From contig JALRGZ010000064.1 of the NCBI GenBank assembly GCA_023253295.1, positions 1-12,088 on the forward strand: a DNA stretch of 12,088 nt, in the 5' to 3' direction. The stretch's first letter is position 1; every line of letters starts with the position of its first letter. This document shows positions 1 to 6,476 of the stretch, piece by piece. The DNA comes from Flavobacterium sp. GTDB lineage: Bacteria > Bacteroidota > Bacteroidia > Flavobacteriales > Flavobacteriaceae. A program made the translations under genes and the position numbers. The notes below the pieces were generated by a model. The model was not told where the DNA came from, searched no databases, and saw only the letters and a program-made list of their open reading frames with translations.

Positions 1-33
1 AAAAAGGTTCAACTTTACAGTGAACCTTTTTTT
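1..33 (-). terminator. Rho-independent terminator of the dihydrouridine synthase gene
   Basis: An 11-bp perfect inverted repeat (1-11 with 21-31) encloses a 9-nt loop. The GC-containing core is GGTTCA/TGAACC, and A/T arms give a U-tract on either strand. It lies 20 bases beyond the minus-strand dus stop codon, so it most simply ends that transcript. It could also act on a plus-strand transcript entering from the left. Confidence 0.8.
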
Positions 34-51
34 ATGATATAAAATAGGAAG

Positions 52-996
52 TTATCCTTCTTTAATAATCTCTCTAACCGCTTGTTCATAGTTACGAATA
101 CTTTTAGCCTTTTTTATCTTTTTATGGACTTTATGCTGATTATCAAATATAACCGAAAAGTACTCCCAAAGGTGGTGCATCTTCAATAAAATATGTGTAG
201 CTCCCGATAAGGATTCACTATAACCGGCATATAAAGTATCGTGGAAATCACTAAATAATTCCATTTTATTAGAAGGATATTCGGTGCTGTTGTTTTTAAT
301 CATTGAAGGCAAAAAAGGATCAGCAATTAAACCACGACCTATCATCCAATGGTCGATGGTAGGGAAACGGTCCTGCATTTTTTGAAATTGTGCTACCGAG
401 GTAATATCGCCGTTATAATATAGTTTCAATTTAGTGTTGTCTACACATTGTTGGAAGCCATCCAGATTCACTCCGCCATTGTATAATTGTTTTCCAATGC
501 GGGCATGAATAGCCACATTTTTAATGGGGTATTTTTCCAATAAAGGTAATACATCCAGAATTTCTTCTGGAGTTTCATAACCCAATCGCATTTTCATCGA
601 AACAATAATATCCGATTCCGCATGAACTCTTTCCAGAATATGATCTATTTTTTGGGTTTGGCAAATCAATCCGGATCCCATTCCTGATTTGGTTACCATT
701 GGATACGGACAACCTAAATTCCAATTTAATTCTTTATAGCCTAATTCCTGAACGTATTTGGAAACAAATAAAAATTCATCAGCATCATTAGTAATGATTT
801 GCGGAATAACTTCTAAATCCTGATTGTTTTCTGGAAGTAAGTCACGCTGATAAGAAGATTTTATAACCAGTTTTCCGTTTAAGCGAATGTATGGAGAATA
901 AAAAGTGTCGATTCCACCAAAATATTTGTTTTGGGCATTTCTAAAACGATAATCGGTAAATCCCTGAAGAGGAGAGGAAAGAAGGGTATAGCTCAT
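52..996 (-). CDS. tRNA-dihydrouridine synthase (Dus family)
   Basis: This is an FMN-dependent cytoplasmic enzyme that reduces specific uridines in the tRNA D-loop to dihydrouridine using NAD(P)H. The 314-residue product begins with the family-type N-terminus SPLQGFTDYRFR (8-19). It carries the signature NWNLGCPYP (91-99) with catalytic Cys96, the SMKMRLG strand (133-139, Lys136), IHAR (163-166), YYNGD (193-197) and the C-terminal FMN-phosphate loop MIGRGLIADP (219-228). Length is normal for the family. The start at 996 was chosen because the family's conserved N-terminus begins there. A longer frame to 1089 would add 31 hydrophobic residues, run through the anti-sigma operon terminator and cover a good promoter motif at 1013-1020. 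The sequence is somewhat DusC-like, but the exact uridine position cannot be assigned. It is a single-gene unit with its own promoter and terminator. Confidence 0.93.
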   Translation of the reverse strand: MSYTLLSSPLQGFTDYRFRNAQNKYFGGIDTFYSPYIRLNGKLVIKSSYQRDLLPENNQDLEVIPQIITNDADEFLFVSKYVQELGYKELNWNLGCPYPMVTKSGMGSGLICQTQKIDHILERVHAESDIIVSMKMRLGYETPEEILDVLPLLEKYPIKNVAIHARIGKQLYNGGVNLDGFQQCVDNTKLKLYYNGDITSVAQFQKMQDRFPTIDHWMIGRGLIADPFLPSMIKNNSTEYPSNKMELFSDFHDTLYAGYSESLSGATHILLKMHHLWEYFSVIFDNQHKVHKKIKKAKSIRNYEQAVREIIKEG

Positions 997-1012
997 GAAA
1001 AAAATAATTGTG

Positions 1013-1045
1013 CAAATGTAATCAATGCAAACCACAACTGTGCAA
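1013..1045 (-). promoter_or_regulatory. Bacteroidetes-type promoter for the dus gene
   Basis: On the minus strand, TACATTTG (1020-1013) matches the -7 consensus TANNTTTG exactly. A TTG at 1045-1043 lies 22 nt upstream, within the loose range for the -33 element. Transcription would start near 1007, giving a very short leader before the ATG at 996. It sits between the sigma-operon terminator and dus, which supports the short start of dus. Confidence 0.5.
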
Positions 1046-1046
1046 T

Positions 1047-1080
1047 ACAAAAAAGACTTTCTAACGAAAGTCTTTTTTGT
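1047..1080 (-). terminator. Terminator of the sigma/anti-sigma operon
   Basis: A perfect stem GACTTTC/GAAAGTC (1055-1061 with 1066-1072) with a TAAC tetraloop is extended by A6/T6 arms and two more pairs, to 15 bp in all. It begins 19 bases past the anti-sigma stop codon in the direction of minus-strand transcription. It is symmetric and could work in both directions. Confidence 0.88.
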
Positions 1081-1098
1081 ATTTAACATTTAAGAAAT

Positions 1099-1884
1099 TT
1101 ATACTTTACCCAAAGTATATAATTGCTCTAATGTTGGTGTTAAGCTTCCTCCTGCTGGTTCCAGAGTAATACCGAAAGCTTCTGCTTCTGCAATATTACT
1201 AACTGCAAAAAAGCGCTCGTTGTTGTCTTTAAATTTATCCAACAAACCAATACTTGTAGGCGTCAAAGGGTTTAGTTTTAAAGCCCAAACCTGGTAAACC
1301 ATTCCTTTAGGCGGTTCCGGTAATCCGGAAGCATCTACATAAACGGTTTGAGTTTCTTTGTTCCAGTATATTTTAGCCGAAGATTCAGGTGATACTGTTT
1401 GACCACCTAAAGTAATTACAGTATTTTTTTCGTCTTTAACAATGGCTAACTGAGTTTCGATAGCCTCTTTTTTAACTACTAGTTCGTTACGCTCTTTTTC
1501 GATTTTAGCTTTTTCTAAGTTGGCATTTACTACTTGAATATTGGTTAGTTCCATTTGGTTATATTGAAAACCTATTCCAGCCAATAATAATAAAGCAGCA
1601 GCCCAGCCTATATATTGTGCCCAATTTCTTTTTGAAGCCATTGGAATAACTTCCGGAGTGCTTAAATTTAGTTTTTCTTTAATAGTAGCATAATTTTCTA
1701 CCGATTGAAAAGGAGCAAAGCTAGACGATAAGGCTAGAATTGATTTTTCAATTGCGATTATTTCTGCTTGAATTTCAGGATGTTTTTTAGCCATAGTAGC
1801 TACTTCCTCGCTTTCGGCTTCGGATAAAGAGCCATAAACATAAAGTTCTAATATACCTGATTCTATATATTCTTTCGTTTCCAT
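1099..1884 (-). CDS. RskA-like anti-sigma factor (single-pass membrane protein)
   Basis: The 261-residue protein is predicted to hold the co-encoded ECF sigma factor at the inner membrane. Its N-terminal cytoplasmic part (about 1-88) starts with the anti-sigma-type stretch ESGILELYVYGSLSEAE (8-24). One membrane helix follows at about 91-107 (YIGWAAALLLLAGIGF), then a charged coiled-coil-like segment (about 112-152). A periplasmic RskA C-terminal domain (about 153-258) carries the family pattern VYVDASGLPEPPKGMVYQVWAL (181-202). The protein contains no cysteine, so it cannot be a zinc-binding (ZAS, HxxxCxxC) redox anti-sigma factor. Release would have to come through proteolysis or periplasmic sensing, which is inference from the family. 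It starts 4 nt after the sigma stop codon, so the two are probably translated from one mRNA. The signal sensed is unknown. Confidence 0.88.
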   Translation of the reverse strand: METKEYIESGILELYVYGSLSEAESEEVATMAKKHPEIQAEIIAIEKSILALSSSFAPFQSVENYATIKEKLNLSTPEVIPMASKRNWAQYIGWAAALLLLAGIGFQYNQMELTNIQVVNANLEKAKIEKERNELVVKKEAIETQLAIVKDEKNTVITLGGQTVSPESSAKIYWNKETQTVYVDASGLPEPPKGMVYQVWALKLNPLTPTSIGLLDKFKDNNERFFAVSNIAEAEAFGITLEPAGGSLTPTLEQLYTLGKV

Positions 1885-1888
1885 TGTA

Positions 1889-2437
1889 CTATACTTTCAA
1901 ATAGTTTCTTAAATCATTAATACAGTTTCTGTTGTGCGTTTTTACTGTTCCTAATGGAATTTCAAGTTCTTCCGCAGCTTCTTGTTGGGTATAACCTTTA
2001 AAAAACAATAAGTCTATAATTTGGATACATTTAGGTTTTAATCGTTTAATAAATTCGTGTATTCCAATTCCATCAATCTTATTCACCAGTTTATTACCAT
2101 CCTCTATTAAATTTACGAAATTATCAGAAGAAAGGTTTTTTTGACTGTTGTTAAAGTTTTTAGAACGTAATCGGTCTATGGAAGTATTTCGGGCAATATT
2201 CAGGATCCAAGTATAAAAACGACCTTTGTTTTCGTTATAACTGTCTAAATTTTTCCATATTTTCACAAAAACCTCCTGCAGAACATCTTCTGCTTCTTCG
2301 GTATTTTTGATAAGGGTACTTATGACTGCGAATAAACTTTTGGCATACATATCATAAAGATGTGTAAAGGCCTTTTCATCTTTTCTATAAATTAAAGCTA
2401 ATAATTCGTCTTGGCTCATCGTTTTTATGTTTTGCAT
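1889..2437 (-). CDS. ECF-type RNA polymerase sigma factor (sigma-70 family, SigK-like)
   Basis: The 182-residue protein has the two-domain ECF layout. Region 2 spans about 23-92, with DVLQEVFVKIWKNLDSY (51-67) and FYTWILNIARNTSIDRLRS (74-92), which are the core-binding and -10 recognition segments. A linker of about 40 residues leads to region 4 (about 133-180). Its helix-turn-helix, GYTQQEAAEELEIPLGTVKTH (148-168), should read the -35 element. Pairing with an RskA-like anti-sigma factor immediately downstream suggests the SigK/RskA type of regulation. The recognition helix ends KTHNRNCINDLR rather than the common SRLHRAL form, which may mean an unusual target promoter. The start may be Met1 (2437) or Met7 (2419); nothing in the sequence decides. 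The gene diverges from the peroxidase gene, and its regulon cannot be read from this window. Confidence 0.93.
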   Translation of the reverse strand: MQNIKTMSQDELLALIYRKDEKAFTHLYDMYAKSLFAVISTLIKNTEEAEDVLQEVFVKIWKNLDSYNENKGRFYTWILNIARNTSIDRLRSKNFNNSQKNLSSDNFVNLIEDGNKLVNKIDGIGIHEFIKRLKPKCIQIIDLLFFKGYTQQEAAEELEIPLGTVKTHNRNCINDLRNYLKV

Positions 2438-2479
2438 TACAAACTTAGGTAAACTTATTTAGAATCGCATGGGTTTTGG

Positions 2480-2487
2480 CAAATCTA
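2480..2487 (-). promoter_or_regulatory. -7 element upstream of the ECF sigma gene
   Basis: On the minus strand TAGATTTG matches TANNTTTG exactly, 42 bases before the sigma start codon. No TTG or TTTG is found at the expected 17-23 nt upstream; the nearest is TTGG at 2519-2516, 28 nt away. Only the -7 half is therefore supported. An ECF-dependent autoregulatory promoter may also lie in this region. Confidence 0.4.
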
Positions 2488-2654
2488 GGTATAAAAATCT
2501 TATTTTTTGTAGATACCAATTTTGGATTTACTATTAGTGAATTTAAAGCCCTATTTTTCTTTTCAAATATTTAACAACTGTTCAATAGAATTTGGTACTT
2601 CAAAGAAAGGACTATGTTATCAATTTGATTAATTTTATCAAAAAAATAAAATTC

Positions 2655-3224
2655 ATGAAAAAAATAGTATTAATGGCTTGTAGTGCCATGTTTCTTTTTA
2701 GCGGATTAGTTCAGGCGCAAAACAAAAAATCGAAAAATATGGATGCACAAAGTATTTATCAATTTAAAGCTGAAAAATTGGACGGAAGTACTTTTGACTT
2801 ATCAAGTTTAAAAGGAAAAAAAGTGCTGATAGTGAATACCGCTTCAAAATGTGGTTATACTCCACAATATGAACAATTAGAAGCTATTTACAAGGAATAT
2901 AAAGACAAAGGTTTTACAGTTATTGGGTTTCCTGCAAATAATTTTAACGGGCAGGAACCGGGAACTAACGAGGAAATTGAAACATTTTGTAAACTAAATT
3001 ACGGAGTTACTTTCCCGATGATGGCAAAAGTATCTGTAAAAGGGGACGATATGAGTCCGCTTTATCAATTTTTGACGCAAAAAGAGAAAAACGGAGTGAA
3101 AGATTCGGAAGTGAAATGGAATTTCCAAAAATACCTTATTGACAAAAAAGGACATTTGGTTGAAGTCTATTATTCGAAAACAAAACCAGACGCACCTGAA
3201 ATTGTAAATTGGATAAAAGAATAG
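2655..3224 (+). CDS. Exported glutathione-peroxidase-family thiol peroxidase
   Basis: This enzyme reduces hydroperoxides with a reactive cysteine and is most likely thioredoxin-dependent, not glutathione-dependent. The 189-residue protein starts with a signal peptide (MKK, a hydrophobic core, cleavage near VQA-Q at 21/22), so it should act in the periplasm. The catalytic tetrad is complete: Cys66 in NTASKCGYTPQY, Gln100 in FNGQEPG, and Trp155-Asn156 in KWNF. Cys112 in TFCKLNYGVTFP lies 46 residues after Cys66, the same spacing as peroxidatic Cys36 and resolving Cys82 of yeast Gpx3. That marks an atypical two-Cys peroxidase. The residue that is Cys in many GPx proteins after FP is Ala94. The start at 2655 was chosen because the signal peptide begins there; an upstream TTG at 2592 would add 21 residues ahead of it. 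It diverges from the sigma gene and converges on a thioredoxin-like gene. Confidence 0.93.
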   Translation: MKKIVLMACSAMFLFSGLVQAQNKKSKNMDAQSIYQFKAEKLDGSTFDLSSLKGKKVLIVNTASKCGYTPQYEQLEAIYKEYKDKGFTVIGFPANNFNGQEPGTNEEIETFCKLNYGVTFPMMAKVSVKGDDMSPLYQFLTQKEKNGVKDSEVKWNFQKYLIDKKGHLVEVYYSKTKPDAPEIVNWIKE

Positions 3225-3240
3225 TTACAATAAACAGCAA

Positions 3241-3277
3241 CAAAAAAGCGATTTTCATATTGAAAATCGCTTTTTTG
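3241..3277. terminator. Bidirectional terminator between convergent redox genes
   Basis: A perfect 10-bp stem (3248-3257 with 3261-3270; GCGATTTTCA and its complement) with a 3-nt loop is flanked by A6 (3242-3247) and T6 (3271-3276). It lies 16 bases after the peroxidase stop and 17 bases beyond the end of the thioredoxin-like gene. The symmetric arms give a U-tract on both strands, so it should end both transcripts. Confidence 0.9.
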
Positions 3278-3294
3278 TTTAGAATAATAAAGGA

Positions 3295-4470
3295 TTATTT
3301 CATATTCAATTCTTTTAATAAGGCATCAATATCTTTAGAATTCCAACCCATTTCTGTGATAATTGCTTTAGCATTATTAGCGTATTCTAAAGCTGATTTT
3401 TTATCTTTTATTTCCCAGTATAATCGGGCAGCTAATAGATTTCCATCTGCTGTATTATTTAATTCTAAGGATCTTTTAGTCCAATCAATTGCTTTTTTTA
3501 GAGCATTGGTGTCTTTGATTTCTTTTAGATAAACCTGTGCAATTTCTTTCAATTGGTTAGGAGTATTCCAAACGTATTTTTCAGTTCCTTCTAAACTCGA
3601 TTTTTTATAAAATCCCCAGTTTTGAGTACGTTCTGCCAAAGTTAAATCATAACTAAAAATGAGTGAATCGGTTTTTTGCAGATGTATGGTTTTGGCAATC
3701 GCTCTGTCTTTAAAATAACTTACACTATCTAAAGTAAGGGTATGGGGTTCTAATAATTCAGAAACGATATTGATAATTTTTCTTTCTACCCGTAATGGCG
3801 AAGTCGCTTTTTCAAAATCGGCTTTATTTTTCAAAACATATTGAAATTCTCTGGACTGAATATCAGTAACACCATTGGAGATAATACGCCAGTTAATTTC
3901 ACTCACCAATTGTTTATCACTTTGAGTTTCCAAATAAATGTGTGTTGGTTTCGATAATGTTTTTCGATCAAAACCTTTTCGTAAAGTCATTAAATATTCC
4001 AGACATTTATTGGAGTTAGCTTTGTCGGATAAAAATTGGTTTTCTAAGAAAGGTAATTGTAGTTTTGGGTTTAAAGCGTTTTGAGCTTCTTGGATAAAAG
4101 CTTCCGTTTTTGATTCCCCTTTTAGAGCATATAAAAGAGTTTCATTGCTGTCAATGAATAAAAACACAGGTAAACCACTGGTGTTGTATTTTTCTTTGAT
4201 GGCAATTCCTTCTTCTTTTTCAATGTCTTTCCAAATGCAGATGTAATTGTTGTTTAGAAAATCAAGAACTTTACTGTCTTTAAAAACAGAATTTTTCATG
4301 TTATTGCAATGTGGACACCAAGTGGCATAGAGCATGGTGAAAATAGGTTTGTTTTCTTTTTGGGCTTGAATCAGAGCGTCTTTGTATGAAATATCATTAG
4401 TAGTCCATTCATTTTGACTCCATACAAATTGTAAAAAAGTAAAAAGTAGTAGGGAAAAAATTAGACGCAT
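3295..4470 (-). CDS. Exported thioredoxin-like protein with C-terminal helical (TPR-like) extension
   Basis: The 391-residue protein has a signal peptide (MRLIFSLLLFTFLQFVWSQ, cleavage near 19). A thioredoxin fold follows at about 26-135: the redox motif is WCPHC (51-55) and the cis-proline is Pro101 in SGLPVFLFID. The N-terminal pattern (YKDALIQAQKENKPIF) resembles the DsbD-gamma or thioredoxin_7 class. About 250 residues follow that I cannot assign, with a TPR-like helical segment near 310-375 (AIDWTKRSLELN, ARLYWEIKDKKSALEYANNAK). It is likely a periplasmic dithiol reductant or chaperone-like redox protein; the substrate is unknown. Its strand orientation, facing the exported peroxidase, suggests it or a relative could supply electrons to that enzyme, but that is inference. 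A -7-like TATTTTTG lies at 4513-4506. Confidence 0.85.
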   Translation of the reverse strand: MRLIFSLLLFTFLQFVWSQNEWTTNDISYKDALIQAQKENKPIFTMLYATWCPHCNNMKNSVFKDSKVLDFLNNNYICIWKDIEKEEGIAIKEKYNTSGLPVFLFIDSNETLLYALKGESKTEAFIQEAQNALNPKLQLPFLENQFLSDKANSNKCLEYLMTLRKGFDRKTLSKPTHIYLETQSDKQLVSEINWRIISNGVTDIQSREFQYVLKNKADFEKATSPLRVERKIINIVSELLEPHTLTLDSVSYFKDRAIAKTIHLQKTDSLIFSYDLTLAERTQNWGFYKKSSLEGTEKYVWNTPNQLKEIAQVYLKEIKDTNALKKAIDWTKRSLELNNTADGNLLAARLYWEIKDKKSALEYANNAKAIITEMGWNSKDIDALLKELNMK

Positions 4471-4505
4471 TGTTTCTTTTATTTAAGATGCTTTAGCATG
4501 AAATT

Positions 4506-4513
4506 CAAAAATA
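4506..4513 (-). promoter_or_regulatory. -7 element upstream of the thioredoxin-like gene
   Basis: On the minus strand TATTTTTG matches TANNTTTG and lies 35 bases before the start codon. No TTG is found at the usual -33 distance. The region is A/T-rich, so a chance match is possible. Confidence 0.35.
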
Positions 4514-4554
4514 AGAAATCTAATTTAGGATAACGAATAAACTGGGCAACTTTG

Positions 4555-4562
4555 TATCTTTG
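4555..4562 (+). promoter_or_regulatory. menD: -7 element upstream of menD
   Basis: TATCTTTG matches TANNTTTG exactly and lies 21 bases before the menD ATG, giving a leader of roughly 15 nt. A clear TTG -33 element is not seen at 17-23 nt upstream. The motif overlaps the possible TTG start at 4560, which argues for the ATG at 4584. Confidence 0.45.
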
Positions 4563-4583
4563 TTTCTTTTTGAAATAAAAGCA

Positions 4584-6245
4584 ATGATCTACCCCAAGAA
4601 ACCTTTAGCACAAAGCATTATTCAGATTTGTTTGGCCAAAGGAATAAAAGATATCGTCATTTCTCCAGGTTCCAGAAATGCACCTTTAACAATTGGTTTT
4701 GCCAATAATCCTGATTTTTATTGTTACAGTATTGCTGATGAACGTTGCGCAGCCTTTTTTGCATTAGGGATAGCACAACAGATCAAACGTCCGGTAGTTG
4801 TTGTTTGTACATCAGGTTCGGCTTTGTTGAATTATTATCCGGCTATTGCTGAAGCTTTTTACAGTCAGATTCCGTTAATTGTTATTTCAGCGGATAGACC
4901 TCAAAATAAGATTGATATTGGCGATGGTCAAACTATTAGACAAGAAAATGTTTTTGCCAATCATTCTTTGTATAATGCTAATCTAACCGAAGATGCATCA
5001 AAAGAAAATGATTGTAAAATCAACGAGGCAATAGATACAGCTTTTTATCAAAAAGGTCCTGTACATATTAATGCGCCTTTTGAGGAACCTTTATATGAAA
5101 CTAGTTCCGAACTTTCGGTGGATGTCATGATTCATCATTTGGAAAGTTTAAATCCTGTTTCAGCTTTAGAAGATATAACTTCTTTTGTGACCGATTGGAA
5201 TCAATCGACTAATAAATTAGTGTTGGTAGGGACAAATGATCCTGGCTTGATTTCAAAAGCAGCAATTGAAACTTTAGCCAGTGATGAGTCGGTTGTGGTG
5301 ATGACCGAAACGACTTCTAATTTATATCATCCAAATTTCGTTTCCAATATTGATACGATTATCACTCCTTTTACAGATGCTGATTTTGAAGATTTTTGTC
5401 CTGAAATTCTGGTGACTTTTGGAGGGATGATTGTTTCTAAACGTATTAAAGCTTTTTTAAGAAAATACAAACCCAAACAACATTGGCATATCGATGCTTT
5501 ACGTGCCTATGATACTTTTGGGGTTTTGACCAAGCATTTTGAGGTGAATCCGAATACTTTTTTTGAAGCATTTTTACCTTTTACCAACGCAGTAAAAAGT
5601 GATTATTTTGCTAAAATGGAAAGGGTTAAGGCGCTTCGAAAAGAAAAACAAAAAGCCTATTTACAAAAAGTTCCTTATTCCGATTTTTTAGTTTTTGATA
5701 GCATTATTAAAGGTTTACCTAAAAACAGCCAATTACAAATCAGTAATAGTTCGGCTATTCGATATGCCCAATTAATGAAGACGGATGCTTCTATTGAAGT
5801 ATTTTGTAACCGTGGGACTAGTGGTATTGACGGAAGTACTTCAACCGCCATAGGAGCAGCTGTAGGTAGTAAAAAGCAAACTGTTTTTATTACCGGAGAT
5901 ATAAGTTTTCTTTATGATAGTAATGCGTTATGGAATGATTATATACCTAATAATTTCAAAATTATTCTTGTAAATAATGGAGGAGGAGGTATTTTTAGAA
6001 TTTTACCGGGACATGAAGAGAATACTGTTTTTAATACTTATTTTGAAACTTCGCATCAATTAACAGCGGAACATTTGGCAAAAATGTATGGATTTGAATA
6101 TATCACTGCTGCCGATAAAGAAAGTTTAGGTAATGGTTTGAACCAATTGTATTCGCAGAATGATAATCCGGCTATTTTAGAAATCTTCACGCCAACAACT
6201 GAAAATGATGTTGTTTTAAAGCAATTTTTTAGGGAGTTAGTTTAA
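4584..6245 (+). CDS. menD: MenD, SEPHCHC synthase (2-oxoglutarate decarboxylase, menaquinone synthesis)
   Basis: This is a thiamine-diphosphate enzyme of the cytoplasm. It adds the succinyl unit from 2-oxoglutarate to isochorismate to form SEPHCHC, in the classical menaquinone pathway. The 553-residue length is typical. The N-terminal domain has ISPGSRNAPLTI (26-37) and the TPP-activating glutamate Glu53 in ADERCAAFFALG (51-62). The central domain has NRGTSGIDGSTSTAIGAA (409-426), and the C-terminal TPP/Mg domain has GDISFLYDSNALW (438-450) and VNNGGGGIFRILPG (463-476). The start at 4584 was chosen because MIYPKKPLAQSII matches the family N-terminus; the longer frame begins inside the -7 motif. 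No other men gene is nearby, so the pathway must be completed elsewhere. Menaquinone is the usual respiratory quinone of this group. Confidence 0.97.
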   Translation: MIYPKKPLAQSIIQICLAKGIKDIVISPGSRNAPLTIGFANNPDFYCYSIADERCAAFFALGIAQQIKRPVVVVCTSGSALLNYYPAIAEAFYSQIPLIVISADRPQNKIDIGDGQTIRQENVFANHSLYNANLTEDASKENDCKINEAIDTAFYQKGPVHINAPFEEPLYETSSELSVDVMIHHLESLNPVSALEDITSFVTDWNQSTNKLVLVGTNDPGLISKAAIETLASDESVVVMTETTSNLYHPNFVSNIDTIITPFTDADFEDFCPEILVTFGGMIVSKRIKAFLRKYKPKQHWHIDALRAYDTFGVLTKHFEVNPNTFFEAFLPFTNAVKSDYFAKMERVKALRKEKQKAYLQKVPYSDFLVFDSIIKGLPKNSQLQISNSSAIRYAQLMKTDASIEVFCNRGTSGIDGSTSTAIGAAVGSKKQTVFITGDISFLYDSNALWNDYIPNNFKIILVNNGGGGIFRILPGHEENTVFNTYFETSHQLTAEHLAKMYGFEYITAADKESLGNGLNQLYSQNDNPAILEIFTPTTENDVVLKQFFRELV

Positions 6246-6265
6246 AGGACTAGTATAAAATTTTT

Positions 6266-6304
6266 AAAAAAGCTTTTTCAGGTTAGTTTGGAAAAGCTTT
6301 TTTT
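6266..6304 (+). terminator. menD: Terminator downstream of menD
   Basis: AAAAAAGCTTTT (6266-6277) pairs with AAAAGCTTTTTT (6292-6303) around a 14-nt loop and runs into a T-tract. It begins 20 bases after the menD stop. The stem has only two G-C pairs, so it is weaker than the others here, but position and T-run fit. Confidence 0.7.
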
Positions 6305-6476
6305 ATTAGTATTTAAGGAGATTAATAGTGTTAATGTTAAAATTTAACAATTAAATTGTAATATTTGGCTTAATAATTGTATTTAGATAATTGTAGATGA
6401 AGCTGTAGAATTTCTTGGATTTTTTTGAGATTTTAGATGGCTTCATTTTTTATTGTTTAACATCAATTACTAAAGA
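6305..6476 (+). promoter_or_regulatory. Leader of the first tandem paralogue with hairpin and T-tract
   Basis: This A/T-rich stretch holds no gene that I can support. A near-match to the -7 motif, AATATTTG (6360-6367), is the best promoter candidate, but the upstream element is missing. An inverted repeat follows: 6397-6406 pairs with 6437-6446 (10 pairs, two of them G-U) around a 30-nt loop, directly followed by a T-run (6446-6451). TAACAT lies at 6458-6463, and the ATG is at 6477. The same order, T-run then TAACAT then about 14 nt then ATG, recurs before the second paralogue. The hairpin could attenuate transcription or shape the 5' leader; this is inference. Confidence 0.35.

Noticed and set aside
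2488..2517. GGTAT/ATACC inverted repeat upstream of the sigma gene as an operator
   Set aside because: It is only 5 bp per arm with 20 bases between, so it is expected by chance at this length. There is no second site.
2673..2681. Lipobox-like LMAC in the peroxidase signal peptide
   Set aside because: The cysteine would be residue 9, too close to the N-terminus for a lipoprotein signal. The hydrophobic core continues past it to a normal VQA-Q cleavage site.
3209..3532. Plus-strand frame overlapping the peroxidase end and the thioredoxin-like gene
   Set aside because: It runs through the shared terminator and lies antisense to a clear gene. No recognisable protein is encoded.
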